Assembly: GCF_012034175.1 (NCBI RefSeq)
Contig: NZ_JAATEJ010000018.1
Location: 1-64,000 of the forward strand
Direction: 5' to 3'
Source: Actinacidiphila epipremni
Lineage (GTDB): Bacteria > Actinomycetota > Actinomycetes > Streptomycetales > Streptomycetaceae
DNA length: 64,000 nt
Shown here: positions 7,941-18,435 of the stretch, piece after piece
Layout: every line of letters begins with the position of its first letter
How positions within the stretch are numbered: position 1 is the stretch's first letter
Translations under genes and position numbers: made by a program
The notes under the pieces: model-generated
Seen by the model: the letters and a program-made list of their open reading frames with translations, nothing else
Database searches by the model: none
What the model was told of the DNA's origin: nothing

Positions 7941-8801
7941 TCAGCCGGCCGGGCCCGGGGGGCCGGGGTCTGCCGGCCCGGGGCCGTCGGAGTGCGACTC
8001 GTACGCCTTGACGACGTCGTCGGTGGGGCCGTCCATCAGCAGCTCGCCCTTCTCGATCCACAGCACCCGGTCGCAGGTGTCGCGGATGGCGTTGTTGCTG
8101 TGGCTGACCAGGAAGACGGTGCCGGCCTCCTTGCGCAGCTCGCGGATCCGCTCCTCCGAGCGCTTCTGGAAGGCGAGGTCGCCGGTGGCCAGCGCCTCGT
8201 CGATGAGCAGCACGTCGTGGTTCTTGGCGGCGGCGATGGAGAAGCGCAGCCGGGCGGCCATGCCGGAGGAGTAGGTGCGCATGGGCAGGGAGATGAAGTC
8301 GTCCTTGTCGTTGATGCCGGAGAAGTCGACGATGCCCTGGTAGCGCTGCTGGATCTCCTCCTGGGACATGCCCATGGCCAGGCCGCCGAGGATGACGTTG
8401 GTGGCGCCGGTGAGGTCGTTCATCAGGGCGGCGTTGACGCCCAGCAGGGAGGGCTGGCCGTCGGTGTAGACCCGGCCGCGCTCGGCCGGCAGCAGGCCGG
8501 CGATGGCCTTGAGCAGGGTGGACTTGCCCGAGCCGTTGGAGCCGATGATGCCGATGGCCTCGCCGCGGTAGGCGGTGAACGTCACGCCCTTGACGGCGTG
8601 CACGGTCTGCACGGTGGGGGCCTGCTGCCGCAGCAGCAGCCGGCGGAAGGCGGCGGTGGCGTTGCCGCGGCCGGTACCGGAGCCGTAGACGCGGTAGACG
8701 ACGTGCAGGCCGTCCACGATGACGGTCGGGACCCGCGGCGGCTGCGGCCCGCCCGGCGGCGACTGCGGCGGGGCCGCCTCCCGCGCGGACTGCTCGGCCA
8801 C
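7941..8801 (-). CDS. ABC transporter ATP-binding protein, polysaccharide/teichoic-acid export type (TagH/RfbE-like)
   Basis: 286 residues from GTG at 8801, preceded by GGGAGGACC; a longer frame to 8855 has no such site. Walker A is GSNGSGKST, Walker B VLLIDEAL, and the signature is YSSGM instead of LSGGQ, which is characteristic of the O-antigen/teichoic-acid exporter subclass; the H-loop is VSHSNN. The Pro-rich tails at both ends look disordered. Such ATPases normally pair with an ABC-2 permease (TagG/RfbD) next door, but none is adjacent: upstream is a phosphatase and downstream a converging dehydrogenase. The partner must be encoded elsewhere. Confidence 0.9.
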   Translation of the reverse strand: MAEQSAREAAPPQSPPGGPQPPRVPTVIVDGLHVVYRVYGSGTGRGNATAAFRRLLLRQQAPTVQTVHAVKGVTFTAYRGEAIGIIGSNGSGKSTLLKAIAGLLPAERGRVYTDGQPSLLGVNAALMNDLTGATNVILGGLAMGMSQEEIQQRYQGIVDFSGINDKDDFISLPMRTYSSGMAARLRFSIAAAKNHDVLLIDEALATGDLAFQKRSEERIRELRKEAGTVFLVSHSNNAIRDTCDRVLWIEKGELLMDGPTDDVVKAYESHSDGPGPADPGPPGPAG

Positions 8802-8895
8802 GGCGGTCCTCCCTCGGTGGACGCGGACGCTTCCCTTCCGTCCACCGTCGCGCATCGGCGCGGGCGAGGCCAGCGATGTTCTCCGAACGGGCGAG

Positions 8896-10056
8896 CTAGG
8901 TCGCCGACAGGGCCGTGTCGAGGGGGATGCCGGGGCGGGGGCCGCCGTCGCGCAGGAGGACCAGCAGGGCGAGGTCGTCGTCGCAGCGTCCGCCGGTGTG
9001 ACGCACGACCGCGGCGCGCAGCAGCGACGCGACGTCCGTGCCGCGCACCCGGCGGGACGCCAGCTCCGCGACGGCCTCGGACAGCGCGAAGAAGCGGCCC
9101 GCGGCGTCCCGGGCCTCGGCCACGCCGTCGGTGTGCAGCAGCAGGCCCTCGCCGGGCTCCAGCCGGTCCCGGCTCACCAGGACGGGAGTGCCGGCCGGGT
9201 CGAACAGGCCGAGCGGCGGCAGCGGCTCGGCCAGCGGCAGCAGACCCGTGCGCGGGCCGAGGACGTACGGCGCGGGGTGGCCGCAGTTGACGGCGAGCAG
9301 CGCGCCGTCCTCGGTGAGCTGCACGATCTGCAGGGTCGCGAACTCCTCGGCGTCCTCCGCCTCCTCCGGCGCGGCGCCCGCCGCGCCGGCGCGCTCGGCC
9401 AGGTGGCGCTGCATCGCGCCGTCCAGCCGGCCCAGCACGCCGGCGAGTTCCGGCTCCTGGTGGGCGGCCTCGCGGAAGCTGCCCAGCAGGGCGGCGACCA
9501 GGCCGATCGCGGGCAGGCCGTGGCCGCGGGCGTCCCCGATCAGGACGCGCACGCCGAAGGGGGTGGCCAGGACCTCGTAGAAGTCGCCGCCGATCCGGGC
9601 GCCGTGGCTGGCGGAGACGTATTCGCCGGTCACCAGGAGGCCGCCGACCTTGCGGGGCAGGGAGGGCAGCAGGACCTGCTGGGCGGCGGCGGCGATCTCG
9701 CGGGTGCGGTCGAGCTCGGCGGTCATGAGGGTGTGGCGGCCGGCGGTCCACATCCCGGCGGCTATCACCGCGAGCACCGCGCCGGCGGCGCCCGCGGCGG
9801 TGCCCGCCGAGAGCTGCACGGAGTCGTCCGCGATGTCGGTGCCGAGCGCGGCGAGGGCGAGCGTGCCGCTGGCCAGGACGTCGAGGCGGCGGGCGCCGGT
9901 CGCGACGGTGAGCGCGGGGGTTGCCACGAGGGCGGGCAGGACGTCGGTGCCGTCGGGCACGGCCCAGGCGAGCAGGCCCATTGCGGTGAGCCACCCGGCC
10001 GACATCACGGCCCACGGTGCGCGGGCCCGCCCCCAGAGGGTTCGCTTCAGCCTCAT
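8896..10056 (-). CDS. Membrane-anchored PP2C-type serine/threonine phosphatase (SpoIIE domain)
   Basis: 386 residues from ATG at 10056, with AAGGGGGAG upstream. Residues 13-105 form three to four hydrophobic segments. The cytoplasmic SpoIIE/RsbU-type domain follows: QQVLLPSLP, the metal-binding GGDFYEVL and VLIGDARGHG, NCGHPAPY, LLLHTDGVAEAR, and DDDLALLVLL near the end. Proteins of this class dephosphorylate anti-anti-sigma factors or act in development and stress signalling. There is no PAS/GAF sensor and no adjacent anti-sigma gene, so its target is unknown. It is separated from pheT by a 490-base repeat-rich gap. Confidence 0.9.
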   Translation of the reverse strand: MRLKRTLWGRARAPWAVMSAGWLTAMGLLAWAVPDGTDVLPALVATPALTVATGARRLDVLASGTLALAALGTDIADDSVQLSAGTAAGAAGAVLAVIAAGMWTAGRHTLMTAELDRTREIAAAAQQVLLPSLPRKVGGLLVTGEYVSASHGARIGGDFYEVLATPFGVRVLIGDARGHGLPAIGLVAALLGSFREAAHQEPELAGVLGRLDGAMQRHLAERAGAAGAAPEEAEDAEEFATLQIVQLTEDGALLAVNCGHPAPYVLGPRTGLLPLAEPLPPLGLFDPAGTPVLVSRDRLEPGEGLLLHTDGVAEARDAAGRFFALSEAVAELASRRVRGTDVASLLRAAVVRHTGGRCDDDLALLVLLRDGGPRPGIPLDTALSAT

Positions 10057-10212
10057 CCAGCCGGCTCCCCCTTGCGGCTCGCGTCGACGCGCACCATTCT
10101 TGCGCCCCGAGCTCGCCCTTCGCGCCTCCCGAGGCCCACCCTCACCCGAACGAGCGAGCTTCCCCTCCCCCCGTTGCCGCCCCACCCTGCCCCTCGGGCC
10201 CGTCCCCCCCCC

Positions 10213-10449
10213 GGGGCTGCGCCCCGAAGAGCCCCTTGAGCCCGTCCCGCGAACGTCCCTTTCGCCATGGCTTGCCGCGCAGTTCCCCGCGCCCCTGGTT
10301 TGCCGGCCCGCGCGGCAAAAGGCCGGCTCACGAGGGGCCGGCACGTGCGCGTGAGGGCAACCAATCAGGGGCGCGGGGAACTGCGCGACCAGCCCACGTG
10401 GACGGATGGTCGCAGGACGGGCTCAAGGGGCTCTTCGGGGCGTAGCCCC
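10213..10449. repeat. Long outer inverted repeat (34-bp arms, one mismatch)
   Basis: Left arm 10213-10246 and right arm 10416-10449 are reverse complements over 34 bases with a single G/A difference. They contain the GGGCTCAAGGGGCTCTTCGG unit. The arms enclose the second, inner inverted repeat, giving a cruciform or long hairpin potential of about 240 bases. Confidence 0.85.
10276..10387. repeat. Inner inverted repeat of the CAGGGGCGCGGGGAACTGCG type
   Basis: Left arm 10276-10297 and right arm 10366-10387 are perfect 22-base reverse complements. The unit GGGGCGCGGGGAACTGCGCG is, from memory, an abundant interspersed intergenic element in Streptomyces genomes. Its function is not established. 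Confidence 0.8.
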
Positions 10450-10547
10450 GGGCGGGGGACGATCGCGGGGCGGGCTCAAGGGGCAGGGCGGGGCGCAGCC
10501 CCGAGGGGGAAGGGCGGGCGCCCCTCCCCCCGGGCTCGCGGTGAGCG

Positions 10548-13030
10548 TTATGCGCCGCGGAGGGTGGCGTCCGTGTGGCTCGCCGCCGAGGCGATCGCGG
10601 CGTCGCGGGCGGCGGAAGCCTCCTCCGCGGTGAGGGTGCGGTCGGGGGCGCGGAAGCGGAGCGCGTAGGCGAGGGACTTGCGGCCCTCGCCGATCTGCGG
10701 ACCGGTGAAGATGTCGAAGAGGCGGACGGACTCCAGGAGTTCGCCCGCCCCCGCGCGCAGCGCGGCCTCGACGTCCGCGGCGGGGACAGCCGCGTCCACC
10801 ACGAGCGCGACGTCCTGCGTGGCGACCGGGAAGGTCGACACGCGCGGCCCCGTCGCCCGTTCGCCGCCCGCCGCGGCGAGCAGGTCGAGGTCGACCTCCA
10901 TCGCGGCGGTGCGCTCGGGCACCCCGAAGGCCTTGCTCACCCGCGGGTGCAGCTCACCGGCGTGGCCGACGACCTGCTCGCCGGCGAGCAGCACCGCGCA
11001 CCGCCCGGGGTGGAAGGGCGCGTACTGCCCGGCCCGCACGGTGAGGGCGACGCCCGTCTCGCGGGCCACCGTACGCGCCGCCTCGATCGCGTCCGCCCAG
11101 CTCGCGGGCTGCGCCCCGCCCCACCAGCCGGCGAGCTCGCGCGCCCCGGCGAGGACCACGCCGACCCGGCGCGGCTGCTCGGGCAGCGCGGCCTCCAGCG
11201 CGGCGATCTCCTCGGCGGTCGGGCGCCGGTCGACCGGCAGCCGCGGCGGGAGCAGCCGCTCGGCGCGGGGCAGGAAGACCAGCCCGGTCTCGAAGAGCGC
11301 GACGTCGTGCGCGCCCCGCCCGACGTTGCGGCGCAGCGTCGCCAGCAGCCCGGGCAGCAGCGTCGTGCGCAGCGACGGCTCGGTGTCGTCGAGCGGGTTG
11401 GCGAGCCGTACGGTGCGGCGCCGGGCGTCGTCCGCGTCGAGGCCGAGCTGGTCGAAGGTCCCGGCGCTGACGAAGGGGTAGCTGGGCGCCTCGACGTATC
11501 CGGCGCCGGCCAGCGCCCGGCCGACCCGGCGGCGCAGCAGCTGGTTGCCGGTCAGGCCGCGGCCGGCGGGCGGCTTGGGCAGCGTGGAGGGCAGGTTCTC
11601 GTAGCCCTCCAGCCGGATGACCTCCTCGGCGAGGTCGTTGACGTAGTTCAGGTCGGGCCGCCACGAGGGCACGGTGACGGTCAGCTCGTCGGAGCCGGTG
11701 ACGTCGCAGCCGATCTCCTGGAGCCGGCGCACGACGGTCTCGCGGCCGTACGCGGTGCCGGCGACCTTGTCGGGGTGGTCGGCCCGCATGGTGATGGCGG
11801 TCGGCGCGACCGGCGCGGCGATCTCGGTGACGCCGGGCCCGGCGGTGCCGCCGGCGAGCAGCACCAGCAGGTCCACCGTGCGCTGGGCGGCGGCGGAGGT
11901 GGCGAGCGGGTCGGTGCCGCGCTCGAAGCGGCGGGACGCCTCGGAGCCGAGCTTGTGGCGGCGCGAGGTGCGGGCGATCGGGATCGGCGCGAAGTGCGCG
12001 GCCTCGATGACGACGTCGGTGGAGCCGCCGTCGGCGATCTCGGTGCCGGCGCCGCCCATGACGCCGGCCAGTCCGACGGGCCCGGAGTCGTCGGTGATGA
12101 CCAGGTCCTCGGGGTCGAGGGTGCGCTCGGCGCCGTCCAGCGTGGTGAGCTTCTCGCCGGCCCGGGCGCGGCGCACCACGATGGGCCCGCTGAGCCGGGA
12201 GCGGTCGTAGGCGTGCAGCGGCTGGCCCAGCTCGATCATGACGTAGTTGGTGACGTCGACGGTGAGCGAGATGGGCCGCATGCCGACCTTCTGCAGCCGG
12301 CGCTGCAGCCAGATCGGCGAGGCGGCCTCGGGGTCGATGCCGGTGACGGTGCGGGCGGTGAAGCGGTCGCAGCCGGCCGGGTCGGCGAGGGTGACGGGGT
12401 AGCCGTCGCCGTTGTGCGCGGGCACGTCGAGCAGCGCGGGGTCGCGCAGCGGCACGCCGTAGGCGATGGCGGCCTCGCGGGCGACACCGCGGATCGACAG
12501 GCAGTAGCCGCGGTCGGGCGTGACGGCGATGTCGAGGACCTCGTCGACCAGTTCCAGCAGCTCGATCGCGTCGCTGCCGGGCTCGGGGCCGGGCTGGAGC
12601 ACGATGATGCCCTCGTGGTCGTCGCCCATGCCCAGTTCGCGCGCGGAGCAGATCATGCCGTGCGAGACATGGCCGTACGTCTTGCGGGCGGCGATCTGGA
12701 AGTCGCCGGGCAGGACGCCGCCGGGGAGGATGACCACGACGAGGTCGCCGACGGCGAAGTTGCGGGCGCCGCACACGATCTCCTGCGGCTCGCCGGTGCC
12801 GTTGGCGTCGCCGACGTCGACGGTGCAGAAGCGGATGGGCTTCTTGAAGCCCTCCAGCTCCTCGATGGTCAGCACCCGGCCGACGACGAGCGGGCCTTTG
12901 ACGCCGGCGCCGAGCTGGTCGACGGTCTCGACCTCCAGGCCGGCGGAAATGAGCTTGGCCTGGACGTCGCGGCCGGTGACTCCGGCGGGCAGGTCGACGT
13001 ACTCCCGCAGCCAAGAAAGCGGGACCCGCA

Positions 13031-13031
<1 letters not shown>
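10548..13031 (-). CDS. pheT: Phenylalanine--tRNA ligase, beta subunit
   Basis: 827 residues, full length for bacterial PheT. It starts [15 protein letters not shown]. The N-terminal EMAP/tRNA-binding-like domain ([12 protein letters not shown]) is followed by the B3/B4 editing region and B5 domain. The C-terminal ferredoxin-fold anticodon-binding domain begins at [15 protein letters not shown] and ends in [21 protein letters not shown]. With PheS it forms the (alpha-beta)2 enzyme that charges tRNA-Phe. Its ATG overlaps the pheS stop as TGATG at 13033-13029, so the subunits are translationally coupled. It is the last gene of the pheS-pheT operon before the repeat-rich gap. Confidence 0.97.
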
Positions 13032-14368
<1,337 letters not shown>

Positions 14369-15571
14369 TCAGGCCAGGTACGCGGGGGCCCCGATGGGCA
14401 GCGTAAATCGGAACTCGGCGCCGCCGCCGGCGGCCCTGCCGACGGTGATCGTGCCGCCGTGCGCCTCGACGATGCCCTTGACGATGTAGAGCCCCAGGCC
14501 CGTGCCGCCGCGCTTGCTGCCCCGCCAGAAGCGGGTGAACACGCGGCTCATGGACTCCTCCGGGATGCCGGGACCCTCGTCGCTCACGGTGACCGCGGTC
14601 GCGTCGGACCGCCGCTCGCCGTCGTCGCCCGGGACGTCGGGCGCCACCTCGATGGTGACGGTTCCCTCGCCGTGGCGCACCGCGTTTTCCAGCAGGTTGC
14701 CGAGCACCTGGTCGATCTTGTCCGGGTCGGCCCACAGCGCGGGCAGCGGCTGCGCGACCCGGACGTGGAAGCGGTCGGGCTGCTGGCCCGCGGCGACGTG
14801 CGCGTCCACGTGCCGGCGTACGGCGGCGGCGAGGTCGACCGGCTGGCGGCGCACCTCCAGGCGCCCGGAGTCGATCCGGGAGATGTCGAGGAGCTCGGCG
14901 ATGAGCCGGGTGACGCGGTTGGCGTCGGCGTCGACGGTCTCCAGCATGAGCTTCTTCTGGTCGTCGGTGAAGCGCTCCCATTTCGCGAGCAGCGTCGCGG
15001 TGAAGCCCTTGACCGACGTCAGCGGGGAGCGCAGCTCGTGCGCGACGGTGGCGATCAGCTCGGCGTGGCTGCGTTCGGTGCGCCGCCTGGCCTCGGTGCC
15101 GCGCAGCGTGACCACCAGCCGCAGCACCGGGCCCGCGGGCCGCTCGCGTACGTACCGGGCGGCGACCAGCACCTCGCGCCCGCCGGGCAGCAGCAGGTTG
15201 CGCTCCGGCTGGCCGGTGCGGATGGGCAGTCCCCCGTACGGGTCGGTCAGCGGCCACCAGCGGCGGCCCTCCAGGTCCTCCAGCGGCAGCGCCTGCTCCA
15301 CCGGGCGGCCGAGCACGTCCTGCGGGCGCAGCCCGCTGATCCGGGCGGCGGCGGCGTTGAAGCACACCACCCGGCCGGTGCGGTCGGCGACCAGCAGCCC
15401 GTCGGGCAGGTCGTCGGGGTGCAGCGCGAAGCCGTCGGCGGTGCCGCCCGCGGGGCTGCCGGCCGGGCCGGGATACGGGCCGGGCGCCGGGCCCTCGCCG
15501 GGGTCGTGGGGCTGTGCGGCCAGGACCGTCACCCCGCCCTGCGCAGCCTTGTCTGACGCCGTGACACCCAT
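14369..15571 (-). CDS. PAS-domain sensor histidine kinase, cytoplasmic, orphan
   Basis: 400 residues from ATG at 15571, with AAAGGGGGG upstream. A Pro/Gly-rich N-terminus leads into a PAS domain (DGLLVADRTGRVVCFNAAAARISGL, about residues 55-160). The dimerisation H-box ELIATVAHELRSPLTSVKGF carries the phospho-acceptor His. The catalytic domain has the N-box LGNLLENAVRHG, G1 DEGPGIPEE and G2 GGTGLGLYIV. No membrane segments are visible, so the signal is probably sensed inside the cell. No response regulator gene is adjacent. Its place between pheS and the rRNA methylase gene is, from memory, conserved in streptomycetes. Confidence 0.92.
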   Translation of the reverse strand: MGVTASDKAAQGGVTVLAAQPHDPGEGPAPGPYPGPAGSPAGGTADGFALHPDDLPDGLLVADRTGRVVCFNAAAARISGLRPQDVLGRPVEQALPLEDLEGRRWWPLTDPYGGLPIRTGQPERNLLLPGGREVLVAARYVRERPAGPVLRLVVTLRGTEARRRTERSHAELIATVAHELRSPLTSVKGFTATLLAKWERFTDDQKKLMLETVDADANRVTRLIAELLDISRIDSGRLEVRRQPVDLAAAVRRHVDAHVAAGQQPDRFHVRVAQPLPALWADPDKIDQVLGNLLENAVRHGEGTVTIEVAPDVPGDDGERRSDATAVTVSDEGPGIPEESMSRVFTRFWRGSKRGGTGLGLYIVKGIVEAHGGTITVGRAAGGGAEFRFTLPIGAPAYLA

Positions 15572-15614
15572 GAGCGCCGCCCCCCTTTCCGGGTCGCCCG
15601 GGCGAGCCACCCTA

Positions 15615-16475
15615 CTAGGTGGACGTAACGCTGCGGCACCCTCCGGGCGCACGCTGCTCCCTCGCGGAGGCGTAGAGGCACACCGCGGCGGCGGTGGCGA
15701 GGTTGAGGCTCTCGGCGCGCCCGTGGATGGGGACGCGTACGACCTCGTCGGCCAGCGCCCTGGTCTCCTCGGGCAGGCCCCACGCCTCGTTGCCGAAGAT
15801 CCACGCGGTGGGGCCGCGCAGCGTGCCCTCGTCCATCTCCGCGTCGAGGTCGCGCTGCCCCGCGCCGTCGGCGGCCAGGAGGCGTACGCCGGCGGCGCGC
15901 AGGCCCTGGACGGCCTCGGTGACGGGCACGCCGACGGCGACGGGCAGGTGGAACAGGCTGCCGGCCGAGGCGCGGACGGCCTTGGGGTTGTAGAGGTCGA
16001 CGGAGGCGTCGGTGAGGACGACGGCGTCGGCGCCGGCCGCGTCGGCGCAGCGCAGCACGGTGCCGGCGTTGCCGGGGTCGCGGACGTGGGCGAGCACGGC
16101 GACCAGCCGGGGGCGGGTGCGCAGCACCTCGGCGAAGGGCGTGTCGAGGAAGCGGCAGATCCCGACGACGCCCTGCGGGGTGACGGTGTCGGAGATCTCC
16201 GCCATGACCTCGGGGGTCGCGGTGAGCACCGGCGCCCCGGCGGCGCGGGCGGCGGCCACCAGGTCGGCGTGCCGCCCGGCGGCCTCGGGGGTGGCGTACA
16301 GCTCGACGAGGGTGCGCCCGGCCGGGCCCCCGGAGTGCGCGATCGCCTCCCGTACCGCCTGCGGCCCCTCGGCCAGGAACCGCCGCTCCTTGCCGCGGAA
16401 GCTGCGCCGGGCCAGCCGGTGCGCGGCGGTGACCCGCGCGGAGCGCAGCGAGGTCAGCTCGGGGGTGGTGGCCAT
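15615..16475 (-). CDS. TrmH/SpoU-family RNA 2'-O-ribose methyltransferase
   Basis: 286 residues from ATG at 16475 (MATTPELTSLRSARV). The N-terminal substrate-binding domain contains RRSFRGKERRFLAEGPQAVREA. The C-terminal knotted SPOUT domain has VLAHVRDPGNAGTVLRCADAAGADAV (motif 1 with the catalytic Arg), WIFGNEAWGLPEE (motif 2) and VPIHGRAESLNLATAAAVCLY (motif 3). It uses S-adenosylmethionine to methylate a ribose, probably in 23S rRNA. It lies directly downstream of rplT on the same strand, consistent with a ribosome-assembly operon. Confidence 0.93.
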   Translation of the reverse strand: MATTPELTSLRSARVTAAHRLARRSFRGKERRFLAEGPQAVREAIAHSGGPAGRTLVELYATPEAAGRHADLVAAARAAGAPVLTATPEVMAEISDTVTPQGVVGICRFLDTPFAEVLRTRPRLVAVLAHVRDPGNAGTVLRCADAAGADAVVLTDASVDLYNPKAVRASAGSLFHLPVAVGVPVTEAVQGLRAAGVRLLAADGAGQRDLDAEMDEGTLRGPTAWIFGNEAWGLPEETRALADEVVRVPIHGRAESLNLATAAAVCLYASAREQRAPGGCRSVTST

Positions 16476-16619
16476 GGGGGTGGTGGCTCCAGGGGGTTCA
16501 GTGGCCTCGGCCGGGTGCGGCGCCAAGTCCGGGTCCGGGTCCGAGGGGGCAGCGAACGGGCCCGCGGGGGCGATGCCGCCCACGGGCCCGGGGTACCGCG
16601 CTGTGCGCTCGGTGGGGTG

Positions 16620-17003
16620 TCACGCCGCCTTCGGGGCGTTCACGTCCGCGGGCAGCGCCTTCTGCGCGACCTCGACCAGCGCCGCGAAGGCGTTGGCGTC
16701 GTTGACGGCGAGCTCGGCGAGGATCTTGCGGTCCACCTCGACGTTGGCGGCCTTCAGACCCTGGATGAAGCGGTTGTAGGTGATGCCGTTGGCGCGGGCC
16801 GCGGCGTTGATCCGCTGGATCCACAGCTGGCGGAAGTCGCCCTTGCGCTTCTTGCGGTCGTTGTAGTTGTAGACCAGGGAGTGGGTGACCTGCTCCTTGG
16901 CCTTGCGGTACAGGCGCGAACGCTGACCGCGGTAACCGCTGGCCTGCTCGAGGACCGCCCGGCGCTTCTTCTGGGCGTTGACTGCCCGCTTGACGCGTGC
17001 CAC
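16620..17003 (-). CDS. rplT: 50S ribosomal protein L20
   Basis: 127 residues. The start is GTG at 17003 (GTGGCACGCGTC, read as MARVKRAVN) with AAGGAG upstream. The whole chain matches L20: [37 protein letters not shown], then [24 protein letters not shown]. It binds 23S rRNA early in 50S assembly. In several bacteria L20 also represses its own operon by binding the mRNA leader. Third gene of infC-rpmI-rplT. Confidence 0.98.
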   Translation of the reverse strand: MARVKRAVNAQKKRRAVLEQASGYRGQRSRLYRKAKEQVTHSLVYNYNDRKKRKGDFRQLWIQRINAAARANGITYNRFIQGLKAANVEVDRKILAELAVNDANAFAALVEVAQKALPADVNAPKAA

Positions 17004-17101
17004 TTGATAACTCCTTCTAGGGGACCGCGGACGTACTCACGCGGCCCGAAAGCGAATGGACTCCCGACCCGGGACGGCGCGCCCCGGACGGGGCACGGCC
17101 G

Positions 17102-17296
17102 TCACTTGCCGAGCAGCTTCTTGATCTTCTTGGCGTCCGGGGCGGCGACCTCGACGGTGCCGGTCAGCGCGCGGGTCTTGCTGGACGGCTTGTGCTCCAG
17201 CAGGTGGCGCTTGCCGGCGCGCTCGCGCAGCACCTTGCCGGAGCCGCTGATCTTGAAGCGCTTGCTCGCACCGCTGTGCGTCTTGTTCTTCGGCAT
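17102..17296 (-). CDS. rpmI: 50S ribosomal protein L35
   Basis: 64 residues from ATG at 17296: [22 protein letters not shown] and a basic tail ending KKIKKLLGK, the full L35 length. GAGGAG lies about 10 bases upstream. It sits between infC and rplT as in most bacteria. Confidence 0.98.
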   Translation of the reverse strand: MPKNKTHSGASKRFKISGSGKVLRERAGKRHLLEHKPSSKTRALTGTVEVAAPDAKKIKKLLGK

Positions 17297-17371
17297 GGCG
17301 CCGTAGTCTCCTCGTCGCTGGCCTCCCGTGCGCCGCTCGGGCACACGGAGAGCGTCAGTTCTGCATTACCA

Positions 17372-17391
17372 CCCGGAGCCGGGGCTCCGGG
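17372..17391 (-). repeat. Perfect hairpin between infC and rpmI
   Basis: CCCGGAGCC (17372-17380) and GGCTCCGGG (17383-17391) pair perfectly, 10 bases after the infC stop. It has no T-tract. It may tune rpmI-rplT expression relative to infC or stabilise mRNA ends; this is a positional inference. Confidence 0.5.
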
Positions 17392-17401
17392 ACGTCTCGT
17401 C

Positions 17402-18052
17402 TCAGCCGGCGTCGGCCGGAGAGTCGGCCGCTGCCTCGGCCGGGGCCTCGGCGTCCGCGTCCGGCTCGCCCGGGGCCTCGCCCTGGCGGCCTGCCTTGCG
17501 GGCGGCCTGGGCCTCGCGGGCCTCGGCCATCGCCTCGGTCTTCTTCTTGTGCGGACCGAGGACCATGATCATGTTGCGGCCGTCCTGCTTGGGGTTCGAC
17601 TCGATGAAGCCGAGCTCCTGGACGTCCTCGGCGAGCCGCTGGAGCAGGCGGAAGCCCAGCTCGGGGCGGGACTGCTCGCGTCCGCGGAACATGATCGTGA
17701 TCTTGACCTTGTCACCCTGCTTGAGGAACCGGACGACGTGACCCTTCTTGGTGTCGTAGTCGTGCGGGTCGATCTTCGGCCGGAGCTTCATCTCCTTGAT
17801 GACCGTGTGCGCCTGGTTCTTGCGCGCCTCACGGGCCTTCATGGCCGACTCGTACTTGAACTTCCCGTAGTCCATGAGCTTGCACACGGGCGGACGGGCG
17901 TTCGCCGCCACCTCGACCAGGTCGAGGTCGTACTCCTGCGCAAGCTCCAGGGCCTTGGCAAGCGGCACGATGCCGACCTGCTCGCCACTGGGACCGACAA
18001 GTCGCACCTCGGGAACGCGAATCCGGTCGTTGATGCGGGGCTCGGCGCTGAT
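17402..18052 (-). CDS. infC: Translation initiation factor IF-3, with non-canonical ATC start
   Basis: 216 residues when read from ATC at 18052-18050. In that frame the protein begins [27 protein letters not shown], the conserved IF-3 N-terminus, with GAGGAGG immediately upstream; starting at the first GTG (18007) would delete this conserved segment. Use of AUU/AUC as start is a known property of infC, because IF-3 rejects such codons and so represses itself. The C-terminal domain ([25 protein letters not shown]) is complete. A charged Ala/Glu-rich extension of about 40 residues follows, longer than in E. coli. Confidence 0.95.
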   Translation of the reverse strand: MSAEPRINDRIRVPEVRLVGPSGEQVGIVPLAKALELAQEYDLDLVEVAANARPPVCKLMDYGKFKYESAMKAREARKNQAHTVIKEMKLRPKIDPHDYDTKKGHVVRFLKQGDKVKITIMFRGREQSRPELGFRLLQRLAEDVQELGFIESNPKQDGRNMIMVLGPHKKKTEAMAEAREAQAARKAGRQGEAPGEPDADAEAPAEAAADSPADAG

Positions 18053-18435
18053 GGGGCCTCCTCGGTTGCACCACGCGGCCGATCTGGCGGACAGCCGCGC
18101 GTGAGTCTGTCTTCTGTGGACCGACCCGTACCCCAGGCGTTCAGCGTCAGCAAAAACGCCCCGTACGGGACACAGGCGGGGCTCCTCACAACCGGGAGCA
18201 CCGCCGCGTTATTCCGCGGGGCGCATCGGACGGCACCGGGCGGCGCGTACGCCGGAGGGCGTACGATCCGGACCGGACCGTCTGACCGGGACCCGTCGGC
18301 CTTCCGGCCGCTCGGGTGGGAGATCGGAGCCTCCACTTGATGGTCGGACACACCTGTGCCCGACCGGTCGTCCCCCCAGCATAGCAGCGCCGGGCCAAGG
18401 GCCGTAATCGGCCGGACGGGGCATATCGTGTCGGC
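18053..18435 (-). promoter_or_regulatory. infC leader region
   Basis: 383 bases between the divergent infC and DUF1844 genes. On the minus strand a possible -10 box TATGCT lies at 18384-18379, leaving a leader of roughly 320 bases before infC. The leader holds a perfect 8-bp hairpin at 18246-18265 (CGTACGCC-GGAG-GGCGTACG) and a terminator-like hairpin at 18152-18182. This length and structure suggest attenuation, perhaps by L20 or IF-3; no known Rfam-type motif was recognised by eye. Confidence 0.5.
18152..18182 (-). terminator. Intrinsic-terminator-like hairpin inside the infC leader
   Basis: On the minus strand GCCCCG (18182-18177) pairs with CGGGGC (18163-18158), followed by G and five T residues. 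The 13-base loop contains part of the self-complementary CCCGTACGGG, which could form a competing structure. A T-tract after a hairpin is rare in this GC-rich DNA and here lies about 100 bases before the infC start, as in an attenuator. Confidence 0.55.

Larger units (their letters stand above)
10057..10547. other. Gene-free, repeat-rich intergenic region between pheT and the phosphatase gene
   Basis: 491 bases with no convincing gene on either strand. The stretch is organised as nested inverted repeats (listed separately) plus further partial copies of the GGGCTCAAGGGG-type unit around 10472-10510. It probably ends pheT transcription through its hairpins and contains interspersed short repeats of a sort common between streptomycete genes. 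Confidence 0.7.

Noticed and set aside
10057-10547. Short open frames in the pheT-phosphatase gap
   Set aside because: Their translations are products of inverted repeats (Arg/Gly/Ala-rich) and have no ribosome binding site.
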